This document shows positions 9,160-17,370 of a stretch of 64,000 bases of DNA, one piece after another. A program made the position numbers and the translations under genes. How positions within the stretch are numbered: the stretch's first letter is position 1; every line of letters begins with the position of its first letter. Where the stretch lies: positions 62,001 through 126,000 of the forward strand of contig PENC01000011.1 in NCBI GenBank assembly GCA_003674045.1, in the 5' to 3' direction. Source of the stretch: Streptomyces griseocarneus (GTDB lineage Bacteria; Actinomycetota; Actinomycetes; Streptomycetales; Streptomycetaceae). The notes under the pieces are model-generated. The model saw only the letters and a program-made list of their open reading frames with translations. It did no database searches and was not told the DNA's origin.

Positions 9160-10248
9160 ATGAGCCCGGTCATCGCGGTCGATCCCGGTCGGCTCCGGCA
9201 GTTCGGCGACCCGCAGGGAGCGGTGTTCTGCCTGGTGACCAACCCGGGGCTGACGAAGGAGATCGAGATCACCGGGGGCGAGGGCTACGCGGCCTGTCTG
9301 ACGGTCCCCATGGGCGAGGGCGAGAGCTTCGAGGACGTCCTGCGCGAGCGCGTCCCCGAACCCGCCCACGTCCTCGCGATCTCGCCGGGCGCGTTCTTCG
9401 CGTCGCCCCGCTCCGAGGACCTCGGGCCCCGGCGCAAGCTCATGGCGATGGCCTGCAACTCCACGCCCACCACCCTGGAGACCGTGCGGCACTTCCTCGG
9501 GGTGATGGAACGTACCTCCGCTGCTGAACAGGGCGTCTTCTCCGACACCTTCTTCGACCGCCTCGAAGCCGCGGAGCACCTCGTCTACCGCGACGACCGG
9601 CGCGGCACCCGGGCCGTCCTGGACCACCTGGCCGACGGCCTGGAATGGAACCAGCAGGCGGGCCCTCTCGACTGGGGCGAGCAGCAGATCGTGCCGTCCG
9701 GCGAGATCAGCGTGCTGCCGGTGGAGATCACCGAGTTCCACGAGGACCTGCGGCTGCCGCTCGAAGGCGAGATCGTCCTCTCCGGCCACCCGATCCTGCA
9801 CAACGGCACCCCGTCCTACACCCGCCGCGACCAGGCCCGGGTCCACCGCAGCCTGGCGGCGATGACCGGTCACGCCGTCGTCGCCCGCGTCGAGGACGGC
9901 GTCATCACCGAGCTGCGGGCCGACACGCCGGGCGCGCAGCCCGCCGTCGAGATGCTGGAGGCGATGTTCGCCGTCGACTCGCGCTACCGCATCGTCTGGG
10001 AGATCGGCCACGCCCTCAACACCAGCCTGGACCTGCTCCCCGGCAACCACGCGATGAACGAGGTGTACGGCGGCACCGAGGGCTGCCTCCACTGGGGCCT
10101 CGGGCTCACCCCGTACACCCAGTACCACCTGGACATCATCGCCCCCGGCACCACCGTCTACACCGACACCGGGACCCGTGTCCTGGGCGTCGACGGCGGC
10201 TACACCGAGGACCGCGTCGCCACGGCGGTGCCGGGCCCCCGGACATGA
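9160..10248 (+). CDS. M29 aminopeptidase-fold metalloprotein, first paralog
   Basis: This 362-residue protein resembles the M29 (aminopeptidase T/AmpS) fold, which also includes the NicX ring-cleaving dioxygenases. Likely metal ligands can be lined up: Glu in VPSGEISVLP, Glu in NEVYGG, His in LHWGLG and the His-x-Asp pair in YHLDII, all in family order. It is therefore a plausible metalloenzyme, either a peptidase or a metal-dependent oxidase; which one cannot be told. The ATG at 9160 follows a near-perfect AGGAGGTG. The 22-residue peptide gene begins 71 bases after its stop, and a paralog that has lost part of the metal site follows that peptide gene. Confidence 0.7.
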   Translation: MSPVIAVDPGRLRQFGDPQGAVFCLVTNPGLTKEIEITGGEGYAACLTVPMGEGESFEDVLRERVPEPAHVLAISPGAFFASPRSEDLGPRRKLMAMACNSTPTTLETVRHFLGVMERTSAAEQGVFSDTFFDRLEAAEHLVYRDDRRGTRAVLDHLADGLEWNQQAGPLDWGEQQIVPSGEISVLPVEITEFHEDLRLPLEGEIVLSGHPILHNGTPSYTRRDQARVHRSLAAMTGHAVVARVEDGVITELRADTPGAQPAVEMLEAMFAVDSRYRIVWEIGHALNTSLDLLPGNHAMNEVYGGTEGCLHWGLGLTPYTQYHLDIIAPGTTVYTDTGTRVLGVDGGYTEDRVATAVPGPRT

Positions 10249-10264
10249 CGGCCGCACCCATGAA

Positions 10265-10310
10265 CTCCCGTACGGCTACGGGAGAACATCACCGCTCCTT
10301 CCGGAAGGAG
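10265..10310 (+). promoter_or_regulatory. Two RNA hairpins in the leader of the peptide gene
   Basis: The first hairpin has arms CTCCCGTA (10265-10272) and TACGGGAG (10277-10284) with a CGGC loop. The second has arms CTCCTT (10295-10300) and AAGGAG (10305-10310) with a CCGG loop, and its right arm is the ribosome-binding site of the peptide gene. Folding of the second hairpin would hide the ribosome-binding site; the first could protect or punctuate the transcript. No T-tract follows either. Confidence 0.6.
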
Positions 10311-10318
10311 GAAGCTCC

Positions 10319-10387
10319 GTGCAGCAGACCGACAAGAAGATCAAGGTCAAGAAGAACAGCAACTACCTGGGCACCCTGCTGGGCTGA
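10319..10387 (+). CDS. 22-residue Lys-rich peptide, candidate precursor or carrier peptide
   Basis: This short gene starts with GTG, 7 bases after AAGGAGG, and encodes 22 residues: MQQTDKKIKVKK at the N-terminal end and NYLGTLLG at the C-terminal end, joined by NS. Five Lys lie between residues 6 and 12, and the C-terminal half is neutral and hydrophobic with a terminal Gly. It lies between two related M29-like genes and is bracketed by hairpins, the last of them a strong 12-bp stem, as is usual for small precursor genes that need high expression. A ribosomally made, modified peptide is the most natural reading; a carrier peptide with a reactive C-terminus or a regulatory leader peptide are alternatives. 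No Cys is present, so lanthionine or thiazole chemistry is unlikely. Confidence 0.6.
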   Translation: MQQTDKKIKVKKNSNYLGTLLG

Positions 10388-10463
10388 CCCGGTACGGAAG
10401 GCGGAACCGGCCCGCCCGCGGGCTGAGCACAGGCCCGCGACGGACGGCCCCGCAGTGTCAGGA

Positions 10464-10498
10464 GGCGGGTGGGCCGACTGATGCCCGGCCCACCCGCC
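10464..10498 (+). terminator. Strong hairpin after the peptide gene (partial terminator)
   Basis: Arms GGCGGGTGGGCC (10464-10475) and GGCCCACCCGCC (10487-10498) make a perfect 12-bp stem with an 11-base loop and no T-tract. Placed between the peptide gene and downstream genes of the same operon, it could stabilise the short transcript or act as an attenuator so that the peptide is made in excess. Confidence 0.65.
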
Positions 10499-10584
10499 GA
10501 ACCACAGCGAACCATCAGCGTCGCACGTCCCGCCCGCCGATCCCGGAAAAGGCCCGGGAAGCAGCCGGAATGCAGGAGGAAGCA

Positions 10585-11709
10585 GTGGCAGCGCACCCCC
10601 TGGTCGTACGCCCCGCGGCCTACCGGCAGTTCGCCGCCCCCGAGGGCATCCTGGACGGCAATCCCAAACGCACCTTCTGCCTCGTCACCGACGCCGCCGT
10701 CGCCGACTGCTTCGTCATCGAGGGCCCGCACGGCTACGCCGAGGCCCGTATCGTCGCGGCCCGCCCCGCGGACACGCTCCAGAGCCTCCTGGAGACCCGC
10801 GTCCCCGAGGCCGCCGACCTCCTGGTCGTCCGGCCGGGCGCGTTCGTCACCTCTCCCGACCCGGCCGCCGTCGGCGCCCGCCGCATCTCCGTCATGCCGT
10901 GCGGCTCGACACCGGTCGAACAGGGGCACCTCCGCTACTTCCTGTCCGTCCTGGAGCGCACCGACCCGGACGCGCAGGTGGCCCGCGCCGACCGGTTCCT
11001 CGCGGGGCTGGAACAGGCCGTCGGCGACGGCGGCCTGCGCATCGTCGACTCCGCGCAGGGCACCTCGTGCGCCGTCGGCCTCGACGGCCCTGACCTGGAG
11101 GTCAACCTCCAGGCCGGCCGCCTCGGGCCCGGCGAGCAGCAGATCGCCCCCAGCGGCGAGATCAGCATCCTGCCCCGCCCCATCACCGACTTCGACCCCG
11201 CGTGCCGGCTCGCCCTCGACGGCGAACTCACCCTGCGTGGCTGGCCGATCGTGCACGCCGGCTACGACCCGGCCCTCAACGGGCCCCAGGACGACCTCTT
11301 CCGGCAGCTGCTGCCGCTCCACCGGCACCCCGTCGTCGTGACCGTCGCCGCCGGGGCCGTCACCGCCTGCCGCCCCGGTACCGACCACCCCGCCGCCGCG
11401 GGCGCCGCCAAGGCGCTCGACGCGCTCCTGGACGCCGACGAGTGCTACCGGGCGGTATGGGAACTCGGCTTCGGCATCCACACGGACATGGCCGCCGTGC
11501 CCGCGAACTGCGGGCTCAACGAGGTCTACGGAGCGGCGGACGGCGTGGTGCACCTCGGACTCGGGCTGACCCCGTTCACCCGCTTCGCGCTCACCTTCCT
11601 GTGCCCCGGCTCCGCCGTCGTCGACGGCACCGGCGCGGTCCTGCTGGGCGCCACCGCCACCACCCGCCGCCTGCGGCGCACCAACAGGGCGGGCTGCGGC
11701 TGTCATTGA
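10585..11709 (+). CDS. M29 aminopeptidase-fold protein, second paralog with degraded metal site
   Basis: This 374-residue protein is clearly related to the product of 9160-10248: both have GEQQI(V/A)PSGEIS(V/I)LP, NEVYG and H(W/L)GLGLTP. Where the first paralog has His-Leu-Asp (YHLDII), this one has Ala-Leu-Thr (FALTFL), so two of the predicted metal ligands are missing. It may be a non-catalytic partner in a heteromer, a substrate-binding subunit, or an enzyme with altered metal use. The GTG at 10585 was preferred to the ATG at 10570 because AGGAGG stands five bases before it and its N-terminus then aligns with the paralog. The C-terminal tail is short, basic and Cys-containing (AGCGCH). Confidence 0.7.
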   Translation: MAAHPLVVRPAAYRQFAAPEGILDGNPKRTFCLVTDAAVADCFVIEGPHGYAEARIVAARPADTLQSLLETRVPEAADLLVVRPGAFVTSPDPAAVGARRISVMPCGSTPVEQGHLRYFLSVLERTDPDAQVARADRFLAGLEQAVGDGGLRIVDSAQGTSCAVGLDGPDLEVNLQAGRLGPGEQQIAPSGEISILPRPITDFDPACRLALDGELTLRGWPIVHAGYDPALNGPQDDLFRQLLPLHRHPVVVTVAAGAVTACRPGTDHPAAAGAAKALDALLDADECYRAVWELGFGIHTDMAAVPANCGLNEVYGAADGVVHLGLGLTPFTRFALTFLCPGSAVVDGTGAVLLGATATTRRLRRTNRAGCGCH

Positions 11710-11772
11710 GGAACCGTCATACGCAGCCCGAGGCCAGCCGAACGGACGACCACAAGGAGAGGACCGGACCGC

Positions 11773-12492
11773 ATGAAGAACGCGGAATTCCGCACCCGGG
11801 TGGATGCCTACCTCGACCAGTGCATCAAGGACTTCTACGAGAACGTCCCCTCCGCCCGGCACCAGCTGGAGGCGAAGGAGATCAACCTCGCCTACTACAA
11901 GCGCCACAACATCGAGACCATCCTCCGCCTGCGCCGCAAGCGCACCATCGACGCCCTCGCCCTGCGCCACTGGACCAAGACCGACCCGGTCACCGCCAAG
12001 AAGTGGGCGCACTACACCGAGGACGAGATGCTCCACGACGCGCTCTTCGCCGCCGACCTCGCCAAGGTCGGCGTGTCCAAGGAGGAGATCTACGCGACCG
12101 AACCGATGCTGGCCACCAAGCTCCTGACGGGCTATCTCCAGTACGGCCTGGAGTACGAGAACAGCCCGCTCGCCCTCGTCGCCAGCGTCTACTTCGTCGA
12201 GTACACCACCACCCGCACCCAGCCCTCCTGGCTCGACAACCTGGAGAAGGCCCTGGGCGCGGACAAGGTCAAGGGCCAGCGCGCCCACGTCGGCACCGAC
12301 CTCGACGACGACCACGACGACTTCGTCTGGGACGTCCTCGCCGGTCTCGTCCGCACGCCCGAGGACGAGGCCCGCACCCTCGCCCACCTGCGCGACATCT
12401 ACCAGCTCTGGCAGCTGTACTTCCTGGAGCTCCACCGCCTCACCGTCGACCCGCACGAGCGCTTGGACCTGCCCACGCCCCTTGACGCATGA
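11773..12492 (+). CDS. Haem-oxygenase-like diiron oxidase/oxygenase (HDO fold)
   Basis: This 239-residue all-helical protein shows the HDO arrangement of metal ligands on separate helices: Glu85-x2-His88 (EDEMLHD), Glu143 in SVYFVEYT, and a third helix with His172, Asp176 and His181 (AHVGTDLDDDHDD). The family includes UndA, BesC and the N-oxygenase domain of SznF, which use O2 and two irons to cleave C-C bonds, fragment amino acids or hydroxylate nitrogen. The gene lies 63 bases after the second M29-like gene on the same strand. A role in oxidising the peptide or a small amino/fatty acid in this cluster is inferred. The exact ligand set needs a structure-based alignment. Confidence 0.75.
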   Translation: MKNAEFRTRVDAYLDQCIKDFYENVPSARHQLEAKEINLAYYKRHNIETILRLRRKRTIDALALRHWTKTDPVTAKKWAHYTEDEMLHDALFAADLAKVGVSKEEIYATEPMLATKLLTGYLQYGLEYENSPLALVASVYFVEYTTTRTQPSWLDNLEKALGADKVKGQRAHVGTDLDDDHDDFVWDVLAGLVRTPEDEARTLAHLRDIYQLWQLYFLELHRLTVDPHERLDLPTPLDA

Positions 12493-12553
12493 GGCGCATG
12501 AGACGCGCGGGGCAGTACGGGACGACAGGGGTCGACGGGGGAAGGGACAGGCG

Positions 12554-13324
12554 ATGACGACGGTCACGGCGGACCGCCACGCCCTGCGGCTGGTCCACAT
12601 CAAGCCGCCCGCGGAGCTGACCGGGGAACGCGAGCAGTGGATCGTCGACGGGCTCACCCGCGCCCTGCCGAGTCTGCGTATGCGGGAACTGTTCGCCCTG
12701 CGCCGCGACATGTTCCGGTCCGCCGGGCTGATCACCGTGGCCGTCGGTGCCGACGGCGGTGCCGTCGGCGCCCTCGCCTCCCGCCGCGACCGCCTCCCCT
12801 CCGGGGCGCCGCTGCTCCACGCCACCACGCAGTTCGTCGCCGAAGGGCTGCGCCACACCGGCGTGTTCCGCGCCAGCTGGGGCGCCCACTTCGCCGCCCT
12901 CGGCCACACCGCCGACGACCTGCCGCTGCTCGTTGCGCTCAAGACGTACAATCCCGTGGTCCTGTGCGGCATGCGGGCCTTCACCAGGATTCCCGGCACC
13001 TCGCTCTACCCCGACTGCACCGGCGCCCCCCAGGACGGCGCGCACGCGGAGCGCGCCGCACGGATCGCGGAACTGCTGGCGCCCGGGCACCCTTTCGACC
13101 CCGCCACCGGGGTGATCTCCGGCATTGGTATTCCGACGGACCTTTACCCGGGGCTGCCACGATGCCGGGACGCGGCTGTCAACGCCCACTTCGCCCGCGC
13201 GACCCGGCCCGGCGACCGCGTCCTGTGCGTCTTCGACGTCGGCACTCGTGCGGCGGCAGCCGCATTGCTCCGCGCGTTCGGCGCCGGTACGGCCCCCGCG
13301 CCCACCGGGGGAGCGGCCCGATGA
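12554..13324 (+). CDS. Unknown protein, possibly GNAT-like
   Basis: This 256-residue protein matches no family I recognise with confidence. The middle part (LRRDMFRSAGLITVAVGADGG... to ...LVALKTYNPVVLCGMRAF) has the alternating strand-helix pattern of N-acyltransferase folds, but no clear acetyl-CoA loop was found. There is no signal peptide or membrane segment. The ATG at 12554 follows GAAGGGACAGGCG. The stop overlaps the next start as ATGA, so it is translationally coupled to the DUF2817 gene and is part of the peptide/diiron operon. Confidence 0.65.
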   Translation: MTTVTADRHALRLVHIKPPAELTGEREQWIVDGLTRALPSLRMRELFALRRDMFRSAGLITVAVGADGGAVGALASRRDRLPSGAPLLHATTQFVAEGLRHTGVFRASWGAHFAALGHTADDLPLLVALKTYNPVVLCGMRAFTRIPGTSLYPDCTGAPQDGAHAERAARIAELLAPGHPFDPATGVISGIGIPTDLYPGLPRCRDAAVNAHFARATRPGDRVLCVFDVGTRAAAAALLRAFGAGTAPAPTGGAAR

Positions 13325-14445
13325 CGGCGCATGTTCCCCAGGGCACAGGGTGCTTCTCCGAGAGCTACGCCGAGGCCCGTACGGCCTTCCTCGCCCGTGC
13401 CACGGCCCGCGGTGCCGCCCTGAGCAGCCACCGCAACACCCGCGCCACCGGCCCCGGCGGTGAACCGCTGTACACCGACGTGGCCCGTATCGGCCCGCCC
13501 GGCGCGCGCCGCATCGTGCTCTGCGTCAGCGGCACCCACGGCATCGAGGGCTACGCGGGCTCCGCCGTCCAGTCCGCCCTCCTCGCGGGCGGCTACCCGT
13601 ACGACACGCCCGGGGTCGCCTTCGTCGCCGTGCACGCCCTCAACCCCTTCGGGTTCGCCCACCGGCGCCGCGTCGACGAGGACAACGTCGACGTCAACCG
13701 CAACTTCGTCGACCACGCCCGGCCCCCGGCCAACGCGCGCTACGCCGGGCTCCACCCGTTCCTCGTCCCCGGCGACTGGGAGGGCCCAGCGCACCGCGAG
13801 GCCGACACCCGCCTCGGCGGGTTCGCCGCCGAGCACGGTCTGCGCGCCCTCCAACAGGCCGTCACCCAGGGGCAGTGGACCCACCCGGACGGGCTCTTCT
13901 ACGGCGGCACCGCCCCCGCGTGGGCGCACCGCACCCTGCGCGACGTCGTCGCCGAGCACACGGCGGGCGCCGAGGCCGTCGCGTACGTCGACCTCCACAC
14001 CGGGCTCGGCGCGCCGGCGGCCGTCGAGCCGATCTTCCGCGGCGGGCGCGACCCGGGCGCCCTGGCCCGCGCCCGCGCCTGGTACGGCCCGGCGCTCACG
14101 GTCTCCGAGGACGGCACCTCCAGTTCCACCCCCATCACCGGCAACAGCGCGGGCCTGGTCGCCGACGTCCTCGGCGACGGCCCCGAGCTCACCGCGATCA
14201 CCTTGGAGATGGGCACGGCCGACGGCCTCGCCGTGCTCACCGCGCTGCGCGCCGACAACTGGCTGTGGCTCCACCCCGCCGCCCGCCCCGCTCTCGCGGA
14301 GGACTTCGCCCGGCGGATGAGCGCGGCGTTCTACCCGGACGACCCCGGTTGGCGCGACGCTGTACTGAGAGCCGGGACCGGTGTCCTCCACGCGGCGCTG
14401 GCCGGGCTCGCCCCCGAGGCGCGACCCCGGCCCGTACGACCGTGA
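13321..14445 (+). CDS. DUF2817 family protein, M14 zinc carboxypeptidase-like
   Basis: This 374-residue protein is related to M14 metallocarboxypeptidases. The zinc ligands His73 and Glu76 (GTHGIEGY) and His226 (YVDLHTGLG) are present, and Glu296 in ITLEMGT matches the catalytic Glu. There is no signal peptide, so it should act in the cytoplasm. In a cluster that also encodes a small peptide, trimming a residue from a peptide or hydrolysing an amide/ester intermediate is a reasonable inference. It starts inside the stop of the preceding gene (ATGA), and a fatty acyl-AMP ligase follows 49 bases later. Confidence 0.85.
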   Translation: MTAHVPQGTGCFSESYAEARTAFLARATARGAALSSHRNTRATGPGGEPLYTDVARIGPPGARRIVLCVSGTHGIEGYAGSAVQSALLAGGYPYDTPGVAFVAVHALNPFGFAHRRRVDEDNVDVNRNFVDHARPPANARYAGLHPFLVPGDWEGPAHREADTRLGGFAAEHGLRALQQAVTQGQWTHPDGLFYGGTAPAWAHRTLRDVVAEHTAGAEAVAYVDLHTGLGAPAAVEPIFRGGRDPGALARARAWYGPALTVSEDGTSSSTPITGNSAGLVADVLGDGPELTAITLEMGTADGLAVLTALRADNWLWLHPAARPALAEDFARRMSAAFYPDDPGWRDAVLRAGTGVLHAALAGLAPEARPRPVRP

Positions 14446-14494
14446 CCCCTCCGCCGCACCCGTGCGGACGAGCACAGAACGGACTGCACACGAC

Positions 14495-16234
14495 ATGTCG
14501 ATCGGCTCCCTGCCCCTGCCGCTGACCGGCGGGCTCGACGCGCTGCTCCGCGACCGGGCACAGCGCGCCCCCGAGGCCCTCGCCTTCCGCTACGTCACGG
14601 ACTCCCGCGACCCGGAGGCCCCCGGCCACACCCTCGCCGTCACCCGCGGCGCACTGGACACCCGGGCCTCGGCACTCGCCGCCGCCCTGCGCGACCGCGT
14701 CCGGCCCGGCGACCGCGTCCTGCTGCTGCACCCGCCGGGGCCCGAGTACGTGGCCGCGTTCCTCGCCTGCCTGTACGCGGGCGTGGTCGCCGTACCCGCC
14801 AATCCGCCCGACACACCCGCGGGGGCCGCGCGGGTGGCCTCGATCGTCCGCGACGCGCGGCCCGCCCTGTTCACGACCGTCGCCGGCCGCCTGGCCGACC
14901 ACCGGGAAGCGGTCGCGGGCCGGGTCCCTGGGCTCGCCACCGACACCGTCCGCGACGCGACGGCGGTCCCGCCGCCCTGGCACTCCGCGAAGACCGACGA
15001 CCCCGCCTTCCTCCAGTACACCTCCGGCTCCACCGGCGATCCGCGCGGCGTCGTCGTCACCCACGCGGGACTCCTCGCCAACATGGCCGCGATGCTCGAC
15101 CGCTTCCGGCTCACGCCCGACGACCGTCAGGTGTCCTGGCTGCCGCCCTACCACGACATGGGCCTGATCCTCGGCATCCTGCTGCCCCTGTGCTCGGGCG
15201 TCGACGCCGTCCTCTCCTCGCCGTTCGAGTTCATGGTCGACCCGCTGAGCTGGCTGGAGAACCTCACCCGCTTTCGCGGCACCTTCAGCGCCGCGCCCAA
15301 CTTCGCGTACGAGCTGTGCGCCCGCAAGGCCGACCCCGAACGGACCGCCGCCCTCGACCTGTCCGCGTGGCGGCTCGCCGTCAACGGCGCCGAACCGGTG
15401 CGGCGCGCCACCGTCGAACGGTTCGCCGGGACGTTCGCCACCGCCGGGTTCGCCGCCGAGCGCGTCGCCCCGGGCTACGGACTCGCCGAGGCCACGCTCA
15501 TGGTGTCCGGCCCCGACCCCGGCGCCGGGGCCCGCGTCACCACCCTGCCCGCGGGCACCCGGACCGGCCCCGGACCCGTCGTCGTCGGGGTCGGCCGCCC
15601 TGTCACCGGGACCGAGGTCCGTATTGTCGCCCCCGACGCCCTGCTCACCCGCCCGGACGGCACGGAGGGCGAGATCTGGGTGCGCGGCCCCGGTGTGGCG
15701 GCGGGCTACTGGGGCAGGCCCGAGGCGACCGCGGCCACCTTCGCCGCCCGGCCCGCCGACGCGCCCGATGCCGGGCCGTACCTGCGCACCGGCGACCTCG
15801 GGCTCGTGCGCGACGGCGAGCTGTACGTCACCGGACGTATCAAGGACCTCATCATCGTCCATGGGCAGAACCACTATCCCCAGGACATAGAGGAAGCCGT
15901 CTGGTCCGCCGACCCCCGGCTGCGCCCCGGCTGCGTTGCCGCGTTCGACACCGCCTTCGACACCGGGGGCGGCGACGGCTCCCGTGTGGTCGCCGTCGCC
16001 GAGTACGAGGGCACGCCCGCCGAGGCCACCGCCGTCGGCGCCGCGGCCTGCCGCTCCGTCGCCCGGGAGTGCGGCCTGCGCCTGTCCGAACTCGTCCTGA
16101 TCCGGCGCCGCACCGTGCCCAAGACCAGCGCGGGCAAGATCCGCCGGAGCGCGGCCCGTGACCGCTATCTGGACGGCGGTCTCGACGAGATCGCCCGCGT
16201 GCCCGCACCGCTGCCCAGGGCGGCCCGCGCATGA
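14495..16234 (+). CDS. Fatty acyl-AMP ligase (FAAL)
   Basis: This 579-residue ANL-superfamily adenylating enzyme shows the ATP loop YTSGSTGDPRGVV, the FAAL-typical WLPPYHDMGL motif, GYGLAEATL, YLRTGDLG and the hinge/catalytic Lys region (TSAGKIRRS). FAALs activate long- or medium-chain fatty acids as acyl adenylates and pass them to a carrier domain instead of CoA. The next gene begins inside its stop codon (ATGA) and encodes a carrier-thioesterase, the obvious acceptor. It is one of two FAALs in the window; the other (45220-47025) belongs to the polyyne-type cluster. Confidence 0.93.
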   Translation: MSIGSLPLPLTGGLDALLRDRAQRAPEALAFRYVTDSRDPEAPGHTLAVTRGALDTRASALAAALRDRVRPGDRVLLLHPPGPEYVAAFLACLYAGVVAVPANPPDTPAGAARVASIVRDARPALFTTVAGRLADHREAVAGRVPGLATDTVRDATAVPPPWHSAKTDDPAFLQYTSGSTGDPRGVVVTHAGLLANMAAMLDRFRLTPDDRQVSWLPPYHDMGLILGILLPLCSGVDAVLSSPFEFMVDPLSWLENLTRFRGTFSAAPNFAYELCARKADPERTAALDLSAWRLAVNGAEPVRRATVERFAGTFATAGFAAERVAPGYGLAEATLMVSGPDPGAGARVTTLPAGTRTGPGPVVVGVGRPVTGTEVRIVAPDALLTRPDGTEGEIWVRGPGVAAGYWGRPEATAATFAARPADAPDAGPYLRTGDLGLVRDGELYVTGRIKDLIIVHGQNHYPQDIEEAVWSADPRLRPGCVAAFDTAFDTGGGDGSRVVAVAEYEGTPAEATAVGAAACRSVARECGLRLSELVLIRRRTVPKTSAGKIRRSAARDRYLDGGLDEIARVPAPLPRAARA

Positions 16235-17370
16235 CGGCCACGACGGGCGGGCAGCCCCGCACCGGCCTGGAGAAGACCCTCGGGGACGTCTGGGCACGCG
16301 TCCTGGGCACTGCCGTGGGCATGGACGACAACTTCTTCGACCTCGGCGGCGACTCCCTGCTCGCCGCGGAACTCGTCGCGGGCGTCGAGCGCGACCTGAT
16401 GGTCCGTCTGCCCCGGCGCGGCGCCGCCGAGTTCGCCACCGTACGGCGCATGGCCCGGTGGATCGCCACCCACACGCCCGAGGACGCGGCCGAACGCACC
16501 CTGGTGCGCTTCTCCCCGCCCGGCGGCGAGCTCCCGGCCTTCTTCTGCGTGCACGGCATGGGCGGCCACGTCCTCGTGCTCGGACGGCTCGCCCGCCGCC
16601 TGGAACACCTCGTCGGCACGTACGGCTTCGAGGCCGTCGGCCGCAACGACGCGGCACACGGCGACCGCACCGTACCCGCCATGGCGGCCCGCTACGTCCG
16701 GCACATGCGGCGCGTCCAGCCGCACGGCCCGTACCTGCTCGGCGGCTACTCGATGGGCGGGGCCGTGGCCCTGGAGATGGCCGCCGGCCTGACCGCCGAA
16801 GGCGAACGGGTCGACCACGTCCTGCTCCTCGACTGCGACCTGCGGCCGCCCGACATCCCCGCGATCCGCGCCCGGGCGGTGGAGTTCGTCTCCCGCGCCC
16901 TCGGGCTCGACCCGCCGGTCACCGCCCCCTACGAGCGGCTGGAGGCGGCCGCCGCCGAGATCTGCCGCCGCGTGGGCGGCGAGCGCTCGGGCCTCACCCC
17001 GCGCGAGGTGAGCCGCTTCGCGGCCGTCTACGTCGAGAACGCCCGTGCCATGACCAGCTGGACCCCGCCGCCCTACGCCGGGCCCATGACGCTCGTGCAC
17101 ACCAGCGGCGGCACCCACGACGGCGCCGCCGCGACCGGCCCCGAGGCGTACGGCTGGGGCCCCTACGCCACCGGCGGAGCGCTGCGCGCCGTCCAGGTGC
17201 CCGGCGACCACTGGACGCTGTTCTCCACCCACGTGGACGAGCTGGCGGCGGTGTGCGAGAGCGTCCTCCGCCCGGTGGCGCGCACGACCGATCAGGCTCA
17301 CGCCACGCTCACGCGACAGCACGCAACAGGCCGTCCGACAGGACAAGGAGTCAGTGATGACCACAGGTGA
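16231..17370 (+). CDS. Carrier protein-thioesterase didomain
   Basis: This 379-residue protein has a peptidyl/acyl carrier domain at about 10-85, with the phosphopantetheine Ser42 in DLGGDSLLAAEL, and a type I thioesterase (alpha/beta hydrolase) domain at about 100-360, with nucleophile Ser174 in GYSMGG, the Asp in LLLLDCD and His in GDHWTLFS. It looks like the end of an NRPS/PKS chain standing alone. The coupled FAAL upstream probably loads its carrier, and the thioesterase would release the product by hydrolysis or transfer to a nucleophile. Its last 14 bases overlap the PLP-enzyme gene. Confidence 0.92.
   Translation: MTATTGGQPRTGLEKTLGDVWARVLGTAVGMDDNFFDLGGDSLLAAELVAGVERDLMVRLPRRGAAEFATVRRMARWIATHTPEDAAERTLVRFSPPGGELPAFFCVHGMGGHVLVLGRLARRLEHLVGTYGFEAVGRNDAAHGDRTVPAMAARYVRHMRRVQPHGPYLLGGYSMGGAVALEMAAGLTAEGERVDHVLLLDCDLRPPDIPAIRARAVEFVSRALGLDPPVTAPYERLEAAAAEICRRVGGERSGLTPREVSRFAAVYVENARAMTSWTPPPYAGPMTLVHTSGGTHDGAAATGPEAYGWGPYATGGALRAVQVPGDHWTLFSTHVDELAAVCESVLRPVARTTDQAHATLTRQHATGRPTGQGVSDDHR

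Noticed and set aside
9160..10248. Calling the M29-like pair aminopeptidases outright
   Set aside because: The fold also houses ring-cleaving dioxygenases and the pair is very divergent; only a fold-level call is supported.
10363..12999. Minus-strand open frame of 878 codons, opposite the M29/HDO genes
   Set aside because: It is a GC-bias shadow: rich in Arg/Gly/Val/Ala, no motifs, and the opposite strand carries recognised families with ribosome-binding sites.
14237..16657. Minus-strand open frame of 806 codons opposite the FAAL
   Set aside because: Low-complexity Arg/Gly/Pro-rich translation and full overlap with an unmistakable FAAL gene.
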